This document shows, piece after piece, positions 1 to 6,436 of a stretch of 10,402 nt of DNA. This stretch comes from Pseudomonadota bacterium (lineage in GTDB: Bacteria > Pseudomonadota > Alphaproteobacteria > Rhizobiales > Kaistiaceae): NCBI GenBank assembly GCA_023433185.1, contig JAEZEN010000255.1:1-10402 (forward strand), given 5' to 3'. How positions within the stretch are numbered: position 1 is the first letter of the stretch; the number at the start of each line of letters is the position of its first letter. The position numbers and the translations under genes are program-made. The notes under the pieces are model-generated. The model saw only the letters and a program-made list of their open reading frames with translations, was not told where the DNA came from and did not search any database.

Positions 1-104
1 AGAATGCTGATGAAGACGATGTTGTCGATCCCGAGGACGATCTCCATGGCCGACAGCGCCACCAGACTCGCCCAGATCGCCGGATCGGTGATCCACCAGA
101 ACAT
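1..104 (-). CDS. TerC-family integral membrane protein, N-terminal fragment
   Basis: Only the first 34 codons are inside the window; the gene runs off the left edge. Read on the minus strand from an ATG at 104, the product begins [18 protein letters not shown] and continues into a segment ending [14 protein letters not shown]. The latter is the first transmembrane helix of the TerC/Alx/YoaE family, with its conserved acidic Asp in LGIDN. Members of this family are multi-helix inner-membrane proteins linked to manganese or other metal export and, in some species, to metal loading of secreted proteins and tellurite resistance; which applies here cannot be told. A GGAG ribosome-binding site at 114-111 lies six bases before the ATG and supports this start. 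An in-frame GTG at 116 is a less likely alternative. It follows pcs on the same strand with a 34-base gap, so the two are probably cotranscribed. Confidence 0.85.
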   Translation of the reverse strand, partial: MFWWITDPAIWASLVALSAMEIVLGIDNIVFISI

Positions 105-138
105 GGTCTGCTCCACCCAACGACCGCCGGCGGGGCGG

Positions 139-828
139 TCAGCCGTTTCTCCGCTGGACCTGCAGCAGGGCTCCGACGCCCGCGAGATAGAGGGTCGCGA
201 GGCCAAGGGCGACCTTAACCGCGAAGCCGGGATCGAGTTCCTCGACGAGGGCGACGATGGCGAGCACCGACCACAGCGCCGTGACGGCGAGCGTCAGGGG
301 CCGGAGCGCCACGACGCGGACGGGGTGCACGAACTCGATCGGCGCGAAGGTCAGGATCGCACAGGCCGAGATCACGACCAGCGTCACCCATTCCGGGGGC
401 GACAGCACCATGAGGACGAAGACAAGCCCGTTCCAGACGGCGGGAAATCCGCGAAAGGCGAGGCCGTCGGTCTTCATCCGCCTGTCGGCGAAATAGAGAG
501 CCCCGACCACCGCCACGACGACGCCCGCGACAAGGTCCCAGGGCGCGGACAGGAGGTTCGAGGTCGCAAGGATGAAGGCCGGCACGAACACGTAGGTCGA
601 ATAGTCGACCACGAAGTCGAGCGCCGCGCCGTCGAACCACGGGATGCGCGCCCCGATGCCGAAGCGGCGGGCCAGCGGCCCGTCGATCGCATCGATGAAA
701 AGCGCGGCGCCCAGGCACGCGAAGACGAAAACCCACTCGGCCCGCGCCGCACCCAGCGCCGCAGCGAGCGCCAGCGCCGCCCCCGACGCCGTCAGGAGGT
801 GAACAGCAAAGGCCCCGACCTTCCCCAT
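139..828 (-). CDS. pcs: Phosphatidylcholine synthase (Pcs), CDP-alcohol phosphatidyltransferase family
   Basis: This inner-membrane enzyme condenses choline with CDP-diacylglycerol to make phosphatidylcholine and CMP, the one-step bacterial route typical of rhizobia and relatives. The 229-residue product has the CDP-alcohol phosphotransferase signature: D46, D49-G50, A53-R54, then G67, D71 and D75. The 12-residue gap between R54 and G67 is wider than the usual eight and matches my recollection of Sinorhizobium Pcs. Other Pcs-like stretches are HLLTASGA (10-17), MKTDG (118-122), FRGFPAVWN (125-133) and [10 protein letters not shown] (163-172). About seven or eight hydrophobic helices are visible. 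The ATG at 828 gives a length close to known Pcs (about 240 residues). A GGAG lies 15 bases upstream of it, which is rather far, so an in-frame TTG a few codons upstream is possible. The gene is divergent from the FAD monooxygenase and upstream of the TerC gene. Confidence 0.93.
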   Translation of the reverse strand: MGKVGAFAVHLLTASGAALALAAALGAARAEWVFVFACLGAALFIDAIDGPLARRFGIGARIPWFDGAALDFVVDYSTYVFVPAFILATSNLLSAPWDLVAGVVVAVVGALYFADRRMKTDGLAFRGFPAVWNGLVFVLMVLSPPEWVTLVVISACAILTFAPIEFVHPVRVVALRPLTLAVTALWSVLAIVALVEELDPGFAVKVALGLATLYLAGVGALLQVQRRNG

Positions 829-890
829 TTCGCCGACGCGACGCTCCAAACGGCCCGACTTCGCCCTGCATGTCCGATCGCGATGCGCGT

Positions 891-918
891 GGCAAGGGGC
901 TGTCCGCGCGGACTTGCC
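891..918. repeat. Nested dyad between pcs and the FAD monooxygenase
   Basis: A perfect 12-base palindrome GTCCGCGCGGAC (902-913) sits inside a wider inverted repeat with arms GGCAAG (891-896) and CTTGCC (913-918). The right arm overlaps the proposed -35 element of the plus-strand gene, and the dyad lies in the 140-base divergent spacer. It could be an operator or only a chance structure in GC-rich DNA. No regulator can be named. Confidence 0.4.
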
Positions 919-942
919 GCGTCCGGGAAACGGGGCGATATG
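914..942 (+). promoter_or_regulatory. Predicted promoter of the UbiH-family monooxygenase gene
   Basis: TTGCCG (914-919) and GATATG (937-942) are separated by exactly 17 bases, a reasonable housekeeping sigma promoter for an alphaproteobacterium (the -35 also reads as CTTGCC). Transcription would begin near 949, leaving a leader of about 20 bases that contains the GGGAGG ribosome-binding site. Predicted by eye only. Confidence 0.4.
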
Positions 943-957
943 CAAGACTGCAACACC

Positions 958-963
958 GGGAGG
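958..963 (+). promoter_or_regulatory. Ribosome-binding site that fixes the start at 969
   Basis: GGGAGG lies five bases before the ATG at 969. The reading frame is open back to an ATG at 870 within the divergent promoter region, so this strong Shine-Dalgarno sequence decides in favour of the shorter protein. Confidence 0.75.
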
Positions 964-968
964 CGTCG

Positions 969-2195
969 ATGGACAGGGCCAGTCCGAGCGAAGGTAGCCA
1001 GGCAACCCGAATCAGGCCGCGCGGCGGGTACGGAGATATCGTCGTCGCCGGGGCCGGGCCGGCGGGGCTCGCCGCCGCGCTCGAGTGCCGTCGCCGGGGC
1101 CACGGAACCGTGATCGTCGCACCGCCGCGGGGCGGACGGGACGAGCGGACCGCCGCCCTGCTCGCCGGCTCCGTCGCGTTGCTCCAGCGTCTCGGCGTTT
1201 GGGACCTGCTCGCGGAGAAGGCGCCGATGCGCTCCCTCCGCATCGTCGATGCGACGCGGCGGCTGCTGCGGGCGCCCGAGGTCACGTTCCATGCGAGCGA
1301 GATCGGCCTTCCGGCGTTCGGCTACAACATCCGCAACGCCGATCTGATCGATGCGCTGGAGCGCCGGGCGGCGGAGGAAGGCCTCGACCGCCTCGAAACG
1401 ACGGTCAGGGGCGTCGCCCCGGGGACGGACGCGATCGACCTCGACCTCGCCTCCGGCGAGACCCTGACCGCCCGCCTCGTGGTGGCGGCCGACGGACGCC
1501 GCTCGAGCATCCGCGAGGCGGTGGGGATCGACGTCACCGACTGGCGCTACGACCAGTCCGCCCTGGTGGTGAACCTCGCCCATGCCCTGCCCCACAACGA
1601 CACCTCGACGGAGTTCCATACGGAAACCGGTCCCCTCACCCTCGTGCCGCTCGCCGGTCGCCGGTCGAGCCTCGTCTGGGTCGACAGGCCAGAAGCGGTC
1701 GCCCGGCGCGTGGCGGTCGACGAAGCGGCGCTCGCCGGCGAGATCGAGGCCCGCACCTCGTCGCTGCTGGGTGCGATCCGGATCGACGGGCCCCGGCAGG
1801 CGTTCCCGCTGGCCGGGATGACCGCCCTCGGTTTCGCGCGCGCCCGCACGGTCCTGGTCGGCGAGGCGGCGCACCTCTTTCCGCCGATCGGCGCCCAGGG
1901 GCTGAACCTCGGCTACCGCGACGTCCGCGCCCTCGGCGAGATCCTGCCCCCGCCCGGCCGCGATCCCGGCGGCCCGGCCCGTCTCGCCGCCTATGAGCGC
2001 GCGCGCCGGACCGACGTGGTGTCGCGCACGACCGCCGTCGACGCGCTCAACCGCACCCTCCTGACCGGCTTCCTGCCCGTGCAGGCGCTGCGCGGGCTGG
2101 GCCTTTTCCTGCTCGACCGAGTGCCGTCTCTCCGCCGGGCCGTGATGCGCCAGGGCGTCGCCGCCCCCGCGGAAGGGCTGGCCTCGCGCCTGTAG
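969..2195 (+). CDS. UbiH/UbiF-family FAD-dependent monooxygenase (probable ubiquinone-type hydroxylase)
   Basis: This 408-residue flavoprotein belongs to the class A hydroxylases (UbiH/UbiF/COQ6), which use FAD, NAD(P)H and O2 to hydroxylate aromatic rings, typically in ubiquinone synthesis. The N-terminal Rossmann motif GxGxxG is at residues 28-33, the DG motif (VVAADGRRS) at 171-179, and the second FAD-binding motif at 296-318. That last motif reads VLVGEAAHLFPPIGAQGLN, where GE replaces the common GD, a conservative change. PPIGAQGLNLG is diagnostic for the UbiH branch rather than general phenol hydroxylases. The ring position hydroxylated cannot be deduced, because alphaproteobacterial UbiL and UbiM proteins share these motifs. 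About 22 residues precede the Rossmann strand, and the start is set by GGGAGG at 958-963. The gene is divergent from pcs and ends ten bases from the convergent AEC permease. No other ubi gene is present. Confidence 0.88.
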   Translation: MDRASPSEGSQATRIRPRGGYGDIVVAGAGPAGLAAALECRRRGHGTVIVAPPRGGRDERTAALLAGSVALLQRLGVWDLLAEKAPMRSLRIVDATRRLLRAPEVTFHASEIGLPAFGYNIRNADLIDALERRAAEEGLDRLETTVRGVAPGTDAIDLDLASGETLTARLVVAADGRRSSIREAVGIDVTDWRYDQSALVVNLAHALPHNDTSTEFHTETGPLTLVPLAGRRSSLVWVDRPEAVARRVAVDEAALAGEIEARTSSLLGAIRIDGPRQAFPLAGMTALGFARARTVLVGEAAHLFPPIGAQGLNLGYRDVRALGEILPPPGRDPGGPARLAAYERARRTDVVSRTTAVDALNRTLLTGFLPVQALRGLGLFLLDRVPSLRRAVMRQGVAAPAEGLASRL

Positions 2196-2197
2196 GA

Positions 2198-2216
2198 GCG
2201 GGTCGCTACCGACCGC
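2198..2216. terminator. Weak bidirectional hairpin between convergent genes
   Basis: The arms GGTCG (2201-2205) and CGACC (2210-2214) enclose a four-base loop and can be extended by GC/GC across a one-base bulge. The structure spans the ten-base gap between the monooxygenase and permease genes and covers the permease stop codon (2208-2206). No T-run follows on either strand, so terminator function is only a suggestion. Confidence 0.25.
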
Positions 2217-3147
2217 CCAGGATCATCGCCAGGACCAGCGTCAGCGTCACCGCCGATGCGGCCGTCCCGAGCACGATCACGGTGACGGCCCGGTCGCGGT
2301 ACGTGTCGTATCGGTGCGCGACGGCGAGGACGTTGGCCGCCGGCGGCAGGGCGGCCATGAGGACCGCTGCGTACACCCAGATCCGGTCGAAGCCGCCGAT
2401 CCAGGTGAGGAGCACATAGACGATCAGCGGGTGCACGACGAGCTTGACGAGAAGCAGGCCCGGCATCTCCAGCGTCACGCGCCCCACGCGCTTCTGCCCC
2501 AGGCTGGCGCCGACGGCGAACAGCGCCACGGGGGCCGCCGCGTCGCTGAGGAACCCGACGAAGCCGGCGACCGGCCCCGGCAGGCCGATTCCGGCCAGCG
2601 AGAACAGCACGCCCCCCGCCGCCGCGAGCACGAAGGGATGCAGGAAGACGCGACGGACGATGTCGCGCCCCATCGACGAGCGGTCGGTGCGCTCGATGGC
2701 ACCGAGGGCCATCATCAACGGGACGATGACGAACAGGAGCGCATGGTCGAACGCGAAGACCAGTGCCGTCGCCGCGCCGGCCGCCGGCCCGAGGGCGGCG
2801 ACCGTGAGGGCGGGCGCGAGGTAGCCGATGTTGGAATAGGACCCGGCGAGGCCCTCGATCGTCGCCTCCGGGACGTTGCCGCGATTGAGGAGGGCGGCGA
2901 GCGAGAACGCCAGGGCGAAGGCGCAGTAGGTCGCAAACGCGGTCGCGGCGAGAAACGACCAGTGCTCCAGCGCGTGGAACGGAGTGGCGGCCACGTGGTG
3001 GAAGAACCACGCAGGCATCGCGAAATAGTAGACGAAGAGGTTCAGCCCCGACACGCCCTGCGCGGACAGCTGCATGAACCTCGTGGCGCCGAACCCGCAG
3101 GCGATCAACCCGAAGAACGGCAGGATGACCGTCGCGATCTCGCTCAT
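2206..3147 (-). CDS. AEC (auxin efflux carrier)-family transporter
   Basis: This 313-residue inner-membrane permease has about ten hydrophobic helices in two five-helix halves. Family landmarks are the N-terminal helix PFFGLIACGFGATRF (10-24), YYFAMPAWFFH (40-50), GSYSNIGYLAPAL (102-114), FAVGASLG (210-217) and ALPPAANVLAVAHRYD (266-281). These match the AEC family, whose bacterial members move small carboxylates such as malate or malonate; the substrate here is unknown. The length is usual for the family. The ATG at 3147 is the first residue of the hydrophobic domain, although no good Shine-Dalgarno sequence precedes it. The gene stands alone, divergent from hspQ and convergent with the FAD monooxygenase, with no catabolic or regulatory neighbour to suggest a substrate. 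Confidence 0.9.
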   Translation of the reverse strand: MSEIATVILPFFGLIACGFGATRFMQLSAQGVSGLNLFVYYFAMPAWFFHHVAATPFHALEHWSFLAATAFATYCAFALAFSLAALLNRGNVPEATIEGLAGSYSNIGYLAPALTVAALGPAAGAATALVFAFDHALLFVIVPLMMALGAIERTDRSSMGRDIVRRVFLHPFVLAAAGGVLFSLAGIGLPGPVAGFVGFLSDAAAPVALFAVGASLGQKRVGRVTLEMPGLLLVKLVVHPLIVYVLLTWIGGFDRIWVYAAVLMAALPPAANVLAVAHRYDTYRDRAVTVIVLGTAASAVTLTLVLAMILGGR

Positions 3148-3209
3148 GGCGGGCCGGTTAGCGTGACACCTCGAGGACGAAGCGGGACCGGACGAGACCG
3201 GGTTGGCGT

Positions 3210-3238
3210 TTGCTATCGGTTTCGCGGGAGCCGGTCAA
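3210..3238 (-). promoter_or_regulatory. Possible promoter of the AEC permease gene
   Basis: On the minus strand TTGACC (3238-3233) is followed after 17 bases by TAGCAA (3215-3210). The -35 is good and the -10 poor; GATAGC, two bases earlier, is an alternative -10. A start near 3204 would leave a leader of about 55 bases. Confidence 0.25.
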
Positions 3239-3247
3239 TCAAGCGGT

Positions 3248-3265
3248 CTTGTCCGCATCGACAAG
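3248..3265. repeat. Inverted repeat in the AEC/hspQ divergent spacer
   Basis: The arms CTTGTC (3248-3253) and GACAAG (3260-3265) are perfect inverted repeats separated by six bases. They lie about 11 bases upstream of the proposed hspQ -35 and just upstream of the proposed permease -35. The position suits an operator, but no regulator family can be assigned. Confidence 0.4.
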
Positions 3266-3276
3266 GCATTGGAAGA

Positions 3277-3305
3277 TTGACTTATCGGGCACAAAATGGC
3301 CCATA
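3277..3305 (+). promoter_or_regulatory. hspQ: Predicted promoter of hspQ
   Basis: TTGACT (3277-3282) and CCCATA (3300-3305) are spaced by 17 bases, with the start codon 28 bases further on. The -35 fits either the housekeeping or the heat-shock sigma factor. The C-rich -10 resembles alphaproteobacterial RpoH promoters (consensus roughly CTTGAA and CCATNT), which would suit a heat-shock gene. The match is partial and the assignment is an inference. Confidence 0.4.
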
Positions 3306-3333
3306 CCGCGCCGAGAAACATCAGAGCCCGGAA

Positions 3334-3669
3334 ATGATGGATACAGCACGCGCCGCCAGATTCGGCATCGGACAGGTCGTCCGGCACAGGATCTTCCCGT
3401 TTCGTGGCGTGATCTTCGACGTCGACCCGGTGTTCAACAACACCGAGGAGTGGTGGCTCGCCATCCCGGAGGAGATCCGGCCCGCCAAGGACCAGCCCTA
3501 CTACCACCTGTTCGCGGAGAACGACGAGAGCGAGTACATCGCCTACGTCTCGGAGCAGAACCTGCTCGCCGACGATTCCGGCAAGCCGCTCCGCCATCCC
3601 CAGATCAAGGAATTCTTCGCGGCCCGCGACGGCGACATCTATGTCGCGCGCGACCTCGGAATGAACTGA
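3334..3669 (+). CDS. hspQ: HspQ (YccV-like) heat-shock / hemimethylated-DNA-binding family protein
   Basis: This small cytosolic protein of 111 residues belongs to the HspQ/YccV family, which in enterobacteria is heat-induced, acts as a specificity-enhancing factor for Lon protease and has been reported to bind hemimethylated oriC DNA and affect DnaA levels. The family core is clear: RFGIGQVVRHRIFPFRGVIF (9-28), then DVDPVFNNTEEWW (29-41), PYYHLFAENDESEYIAYVSE (55-74) and QNLLADD (75-81). Length compares well with the roughly 105-residue E. coli protein. Two adjacent ATG codons (3334 and 3337) are possible starts; the Shine-Dalgarno sequence is weak (GGAA just before). The gene is monocistronic, divergent from the AEC permease and convergent with the IalB-family gene, with a plausible promoter at 3277-3305. 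Confidence 0.92.
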   Translation: MMDTARAARFGIGQVVRHRIFPFRGVIFDVDPVFNNTEEWWLAIPEEIRPAKDQPYYHLFAENDESEYIAYVSEQNLLADDSGKPLRHPQIKEFFAARDGDIYVARDLGMN

Positions 3670-3696
3670 GGCCGCGCGCGGGAAGCGGAAGCGGCG

Positions 3697-4326
3697 TCAG
3701 TTGGCGCCGGACTCCCTCTGCTGCTGCTCGATGAGCTTCTGGCGGGCGTTCTCGGCGCGGCGCGCAAGCGCATCGGCGAGCTCGCTCTCGCGGCTCTGCT
3801 GGGCCGCCTGGTCGAGTCCCGCCCCGTCATAGGCCCGGGTGAAGCCCGACAGGCTCATGGGGAAGTTGACCGGCTTGGCCTGCTGGTTGAGCGTCGTCAG
3901 CGTCAGCCTGCCGCCTGCCTTGAGCTTGCCGACGAAGGCGTCGTCCACCTCGAGCTCGCCGTAGCAGGCATTCGGAAAGCAGATGCCGTACTTGACCTCG
4001 ACCGGCTCCGCCTCGTCGACCTGGATGCGCAGGCCGGGCTGAAGCAGCATGCCCGGGGGCACGGCGGTGATCAGCGACTTCTTGGCCTCGCCGGCGATGG
4101 TCCGGATCGTCGCCGAGGCGATGAACTGGCCGGTATCGGCGCGGATCTCCTGGATCGTCAGGCAGAGTTCCTTGCCCGACGCCGGGTCGGTGTTGCAGAG
4201 CTTGGCCCAGGGCGAATCCGGCCCTCCGGGCGCGGCCGCTTCCTGGGCACCGGCACCCATCGGCGCGACGACAGCCACCGTCGCAACCGCGAGCCACTTG
4301 GTAAGAAACGTCGTTGGATTTGCCAT
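3697..4326 (-). CDS. Invasion-associated locus B (IalB)-family secreted protein
   Basis: The 209-residue product has a signal peptide (KW at 10-11, hydrophobic run 12-24, likely cleavage after Ala27 in GAGA-QE) and a periplasmic beta-rich domain of the IalB family. Four cysteines at 44, 55, 116 and 121, in the contexts LCNTDPASGKELCLT and CFPNACYGELEV, are the family hallmark and probably form two disulfides. The name comes from Bartonella, where IalB helps erythrocyte invasion. Free-living alphaproteobacteria carry several paralogues of unknown role, so no virulence function should be read into it. After the domain (to about residue 168) there is a charged Gln/Glu/Arg-rich tail (173-209) likely to be helical or coiled. 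AGGG at 4337-4334 lies seven bases before the ATG. The gene is convergent with hspQ (27 bases apart) and divergent from the YejA-like gene. Confidence 0.9.
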   Translation of the reverse strand: MANPTTFLTKWLAVATVAVVAPMGAGAQEAAAPGGPDSPWAKLCNTDPASGKELCLTIQEIRADTGQFIASATIRTIAGEAKKSLITAVPPGMLLQPGLRIQVDEAEPVEVKYGICFPNACYGELEVDDAFVGKLKAGGRLTLTTLNQQAKPVNFPMSLSGFTRAYDGAGLDQAAQQSRESELADALARRAENARQKLIEQQQRESGAN

Positions 4327-4380
4327 AGCCCATCCCTGGCTTCATCGTGCCGCGGCCCAGCCCGCGGACGGGTGAAAATC

Positions 4381-4450
4381 GCACCGGCGCTTGTTGACCA
4401 GCAAATGCGGCGACTTGTTGGCTTGGCCGGTGCGGCATGCATAGCCAACA
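4381..4450. repeat. Cluster of inverted and direct repeats between the ialB-family and yejA-like genes
   Basis: Three copies of a TTGTTGRC-like element occur in the divergent spacer: TTGTTGAC (4391-4398), TTGTTGGC (4415-4422), and an inverted copy in AGCCAACA (4443-4450). The last pairs as a perfect eight-base inverted repeat with TGTTGGCT (4416-4423). A second perfect eight-base inverted repeat, GCACCGGC (4381-4388) and GCCGGTGC (4426-4433), is interleaved with it. The arrangement is suggestive of regulator binding sites for the divergent pair, but no known operator is recognised. Confidence 0.4.
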
Positions 4451-4482
4451 TTCCCCGCGATATCCAGACGCGGCGCCATCGC

Positions 4483-4511
4483 CTTAAAGGAGCCCGCGGG
4501 CGTGTGCTACC
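4483..4511 (+). promoter_or_regulatory. Weak candidate promoter of the YejA-like gene
   Basis: CTTAAA (4483-4488) and GCTACC (4506-4511) are 17 bases apart, with a TGT just before the -10 that could help as an extended -10. Both hexamers are poor matches. The position, about 34 bases before the ATG, is suitable. Confidence 0.2.
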
Positions 4512-4544
4512 GTGCCGCCGCTCCGGGGAGATCGAATCGCAACC

Positions 4545-6410
4545 ATGAGGATGGCACGCGCCATGACCGCAACGATCCTATCCATCGCGCTCCGCCGACA
4601 GGTCGCTACCGTCATCGCCGCGACGCTCGGCCTCGGGCTGGTGCCGCAACTGACGCAAGCCGAGCCCGCCCACGGCATCGCGATGGTCGGCGAACCGGCC
4701 CTGCCGGCGGACTTCGACCACCTGCCCTACGTCGACCCGGATGCGCCGAAGGGCGGCAGGATCACCTACGGCGTGGTCGGCACCTTCGACAGCATGAACC
4801 CGATGATCGTCCAGGGCGGCCTCACCTCCGCCCGCGGCCGCTCATCGGATCCGATGCTCGGCACCCTCGTCTTCGAAAGCCTGCTGGCGCGGAGCGCCGA
4901 CGAGCCCTTCACCCTCTACGGCTTCATCGCGGAAACCGTCGAGACGCCGCCGGACCGGAGCTGGGTGGAGTTCACGATCGACCCCCGGGCGAAGTTCTCC
5001 GACGGCGAGCCCGTGACGGTCGACGACGTGATCTTCAGCCTCGAACTCCTGCGCGACAAGGGACGGCCGAACTACCGCTCCTACTACGCGAAGGTCGAGC
5101 GGATCGAGCGGGTGGGCGAGCGCGGCGTGCGCTTCCACATCGAAAATGCCAATGACCGCGAGCTGCCGCTGATCCTCGGCCTCATGCCGGTCCTGCCCCG
5201 GCACGCCGTCGACCCCGAGACCTTCGACCGCTCGACCCTCGCCACCCCGATCGGCACCGGGCCCTATGTCGTCGCCGAGATCAGGGCGCCGAACTACGTG
5301 ACCTACAAGCGCAATCCGGACTACTGGGCGAAGGACCTGCCGATCAAGCGCGGCCTCGACAACTTCGACGAGATCCGCGTCGACTACTACCGCGACGCCA
5401 CGTCCATGTTCGAAGCCTTCAAGAAGGGCCTCTACCAGATCAACCCCGATGGCGACCCCGCCCAGTGGAACACCGCCTACGACTTCCCGGCGGTCCGGGA
5501 CGGCCGGGTGGTCCAGGAAGCCTTCAGGACCGGCACCCCCAAGGGCATGTCGGGCTTCGTCTTCAACACCCGACGCGAGATCTTCGCCGATCCGGCCGTG
5601 CGCAAGGCGCTCGCCGACGTGTTCGACTTCAACTGGGTGAACCACAACCTCTACTACGACGCCTATGTGCGCGCGGCGGGCTACTTCAACGATTCCGAAC
5701 TGTCCTCGGTCGGGCGTCCCGCGGACGAGCGGGAACTGGCTCTCCTCGCCCCCTATCCCGGCGTGGTCGCGCCGGAGGTGATGGACGGCACGTATCGGCC
5801 GGTCGACAGCGACGGGTCCGGGGCCGACCGCAACGTCCTCCGGGCCGCGCTTTCGGCCCTTCAGGATGCAGGCTACGCGCTCGACGCGAGCAACACGCTG
5901 GTCAACACGGCAACCGGCAGGCCGCTGGCGTTCGAAATCCTCGTGACCACGAAGGAGGACGAGCGCCTCGCCCTCGCCTACCAGCGCACGCTCTCCCGAA
6001 TCGGCGTGAAGGCGACGATCCGCAACGTCGATTCCGCGCAGTTCCAGCAGCGGCGCCAGACCTACGATTTCGACATGACGCGGATGACCTGGGCCGCCTC
6101 GCTCTCGCCGGGCAACGAACAGAACTTCCGCTGGAGCCAGGCGGCGGCCGACACCGAGGGGAGCTTCAACCTGCCGGGCGCCAAGCTCGAGGCGATCGAT
6201 GCCATGATCGAGGCGATGCTCGCCGCGCCGACGCGCGAGGATTTCGTCGCGGCGGTGCGCGCGCTCGACCGGATTCTCATTTCCGGCAACTACGTGGTGC
6301 CGCTGTTCTACCTACCGGAGGCGTGGATCGCGCGCTGGACGACGGTGGCGCGCCCGGAGAAGACGGCCCTCACGGGTCCGAGGATGGAGAGCTGGTACGC
6401 GGCGCCATAG
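4545..6410 (+). CDS. YejA-like extracellular solute-binding protein (family 5), peptide/oligopeptide ABC transport
   Basis: This 621-residue periplasmic binding protein would deliver oligopeptides or similar solutes to an ABC importer. A signal peptide is visible: LRRQ (16-19), a hydrophobic run to residue 33 and likely cleavage after Ala39 (LTQA-EP). The mature protein opens HGIAMVGEPALPADFDHLPY, the usual start of the YejA subgroup, followed by PDAPKGGRITYG (65-76). The family-5 signature WVEFTIDPRAKFSDGEPVT is at 140-158. Later YejA-like stretches include GTGPYVV, YKRNPDYWAKDLPIKRG and a C-terminal FYLPEAWIARW. An ATG at 4551 and a GTG at 4512 are alternative starts; GGGGAG at 4525-4530 lies 14 bases before the chosen ATG. 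It is monocistronic as far as seen: the next gene is convergent, so no YejB, YejE or YejF permease or ATPase gene is adjacent and its partners must be elsewhere. Confidence 0.9.
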   Translation: MRMARAMTATILSIALRRQVATVIAATLGLGLVPQLTQAEPAHGIAMVGEPALPADFDHLPYVDPDAPKGGRITYGVVGTFDSMNPMIVQGGLTSARGRSSDPMLGTLVFESLLARSADEPFTLYGFIAETVETPPDRSWVEFTIDPRAKFSDGEPVTVDDVIFSLELLRDKGRPNYRSYYAKVERIERVGERGVRFHIENANDRELPLILGLMPVLPRHAVDPETFDRSTLATPIGTGPYVVAEIRAPNYVTYKRNPDYWAKDLPIKRGLDNFDEIRVDYYRDATSMFEAFKKGLYQINPDGDPAQWNTAYDFPAVRDGRVVQEAFRTGTPKGMSGFVFNTRREIFADPAVRKALADVFDFNWVNHNLYYDAYVRAAGYFNDSELSSVGRPADERELALLAPYPGVVAPEVMDGTYRPVDSDGSGADRNVLRAALSALQDAGYALDASNTLVNTATGRPLAFEILVTTKEDERLALAYQRTLSRIGVKATIRNVDSAQFQQRRQTYDFDMTRMTWAASLSPGNEQNFRWSQAAADTEGSFNLPGAKLEAIDAMIEAMLAAPTREDFVAAVRALDRILISGNYVVPLFYLPEAWIARWTTVARPEKTALTGPRMESWYAAP

Positions 6411-6436
6411 GGCCGCGGCTCAGTCCTGAGCGGCCC
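6410..6436. terminator. Hairpin between the convergent yejA-like and YihY-family genes
   Basis: The arms GGGCC (6410-6414) plus GCTCA (6418-6422) pair with TGAGC (6427-6431) plus GGCCC (6432-6436) around a GTCC tetraloop, with a three-base bulge on one side. This gives ten pairs directly at the ends of two convergent genes and covers the YihY-family stop codon (6422-6420). Neither strand has a following T-run, so it would be a U-less stem, perhaps serving both directions. Confidence 0.45.

Noticed and set aside
4..1113. Long plus-strand open frame opposite pcs and the TerC gene, continuing across the pcs/monooxygenase spacer
   Set aside because: The translation is a charged low-complexity Arg/Asp/Glu/His-rich string typical of the antisense of a GC-rich membrane-protein gene. 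No family is recognisable, and most of it lies opposite pcs.
2314..3333. Upstream extension of the hspQ frame to 2314
   Set aside because: The family core begins only nine residues after the ATG at 3334. The extension is antisense of the AEC permease and then non-coding spacer.
3670..3696. Possible terminator between hspQ and the IalB-family gene
   Set aside because: The spacer contains only short GC self-complementary runs such as CCGCGCGCGG, with no clear stem-loop plus T-run.
3697..4326. Reading the IalB-family gene as a virulence or invasion factor
   Set aside because: The family is widespread in non-pathogenic alphaproteobacteria, and nothing else in the window points to pathogenicity.
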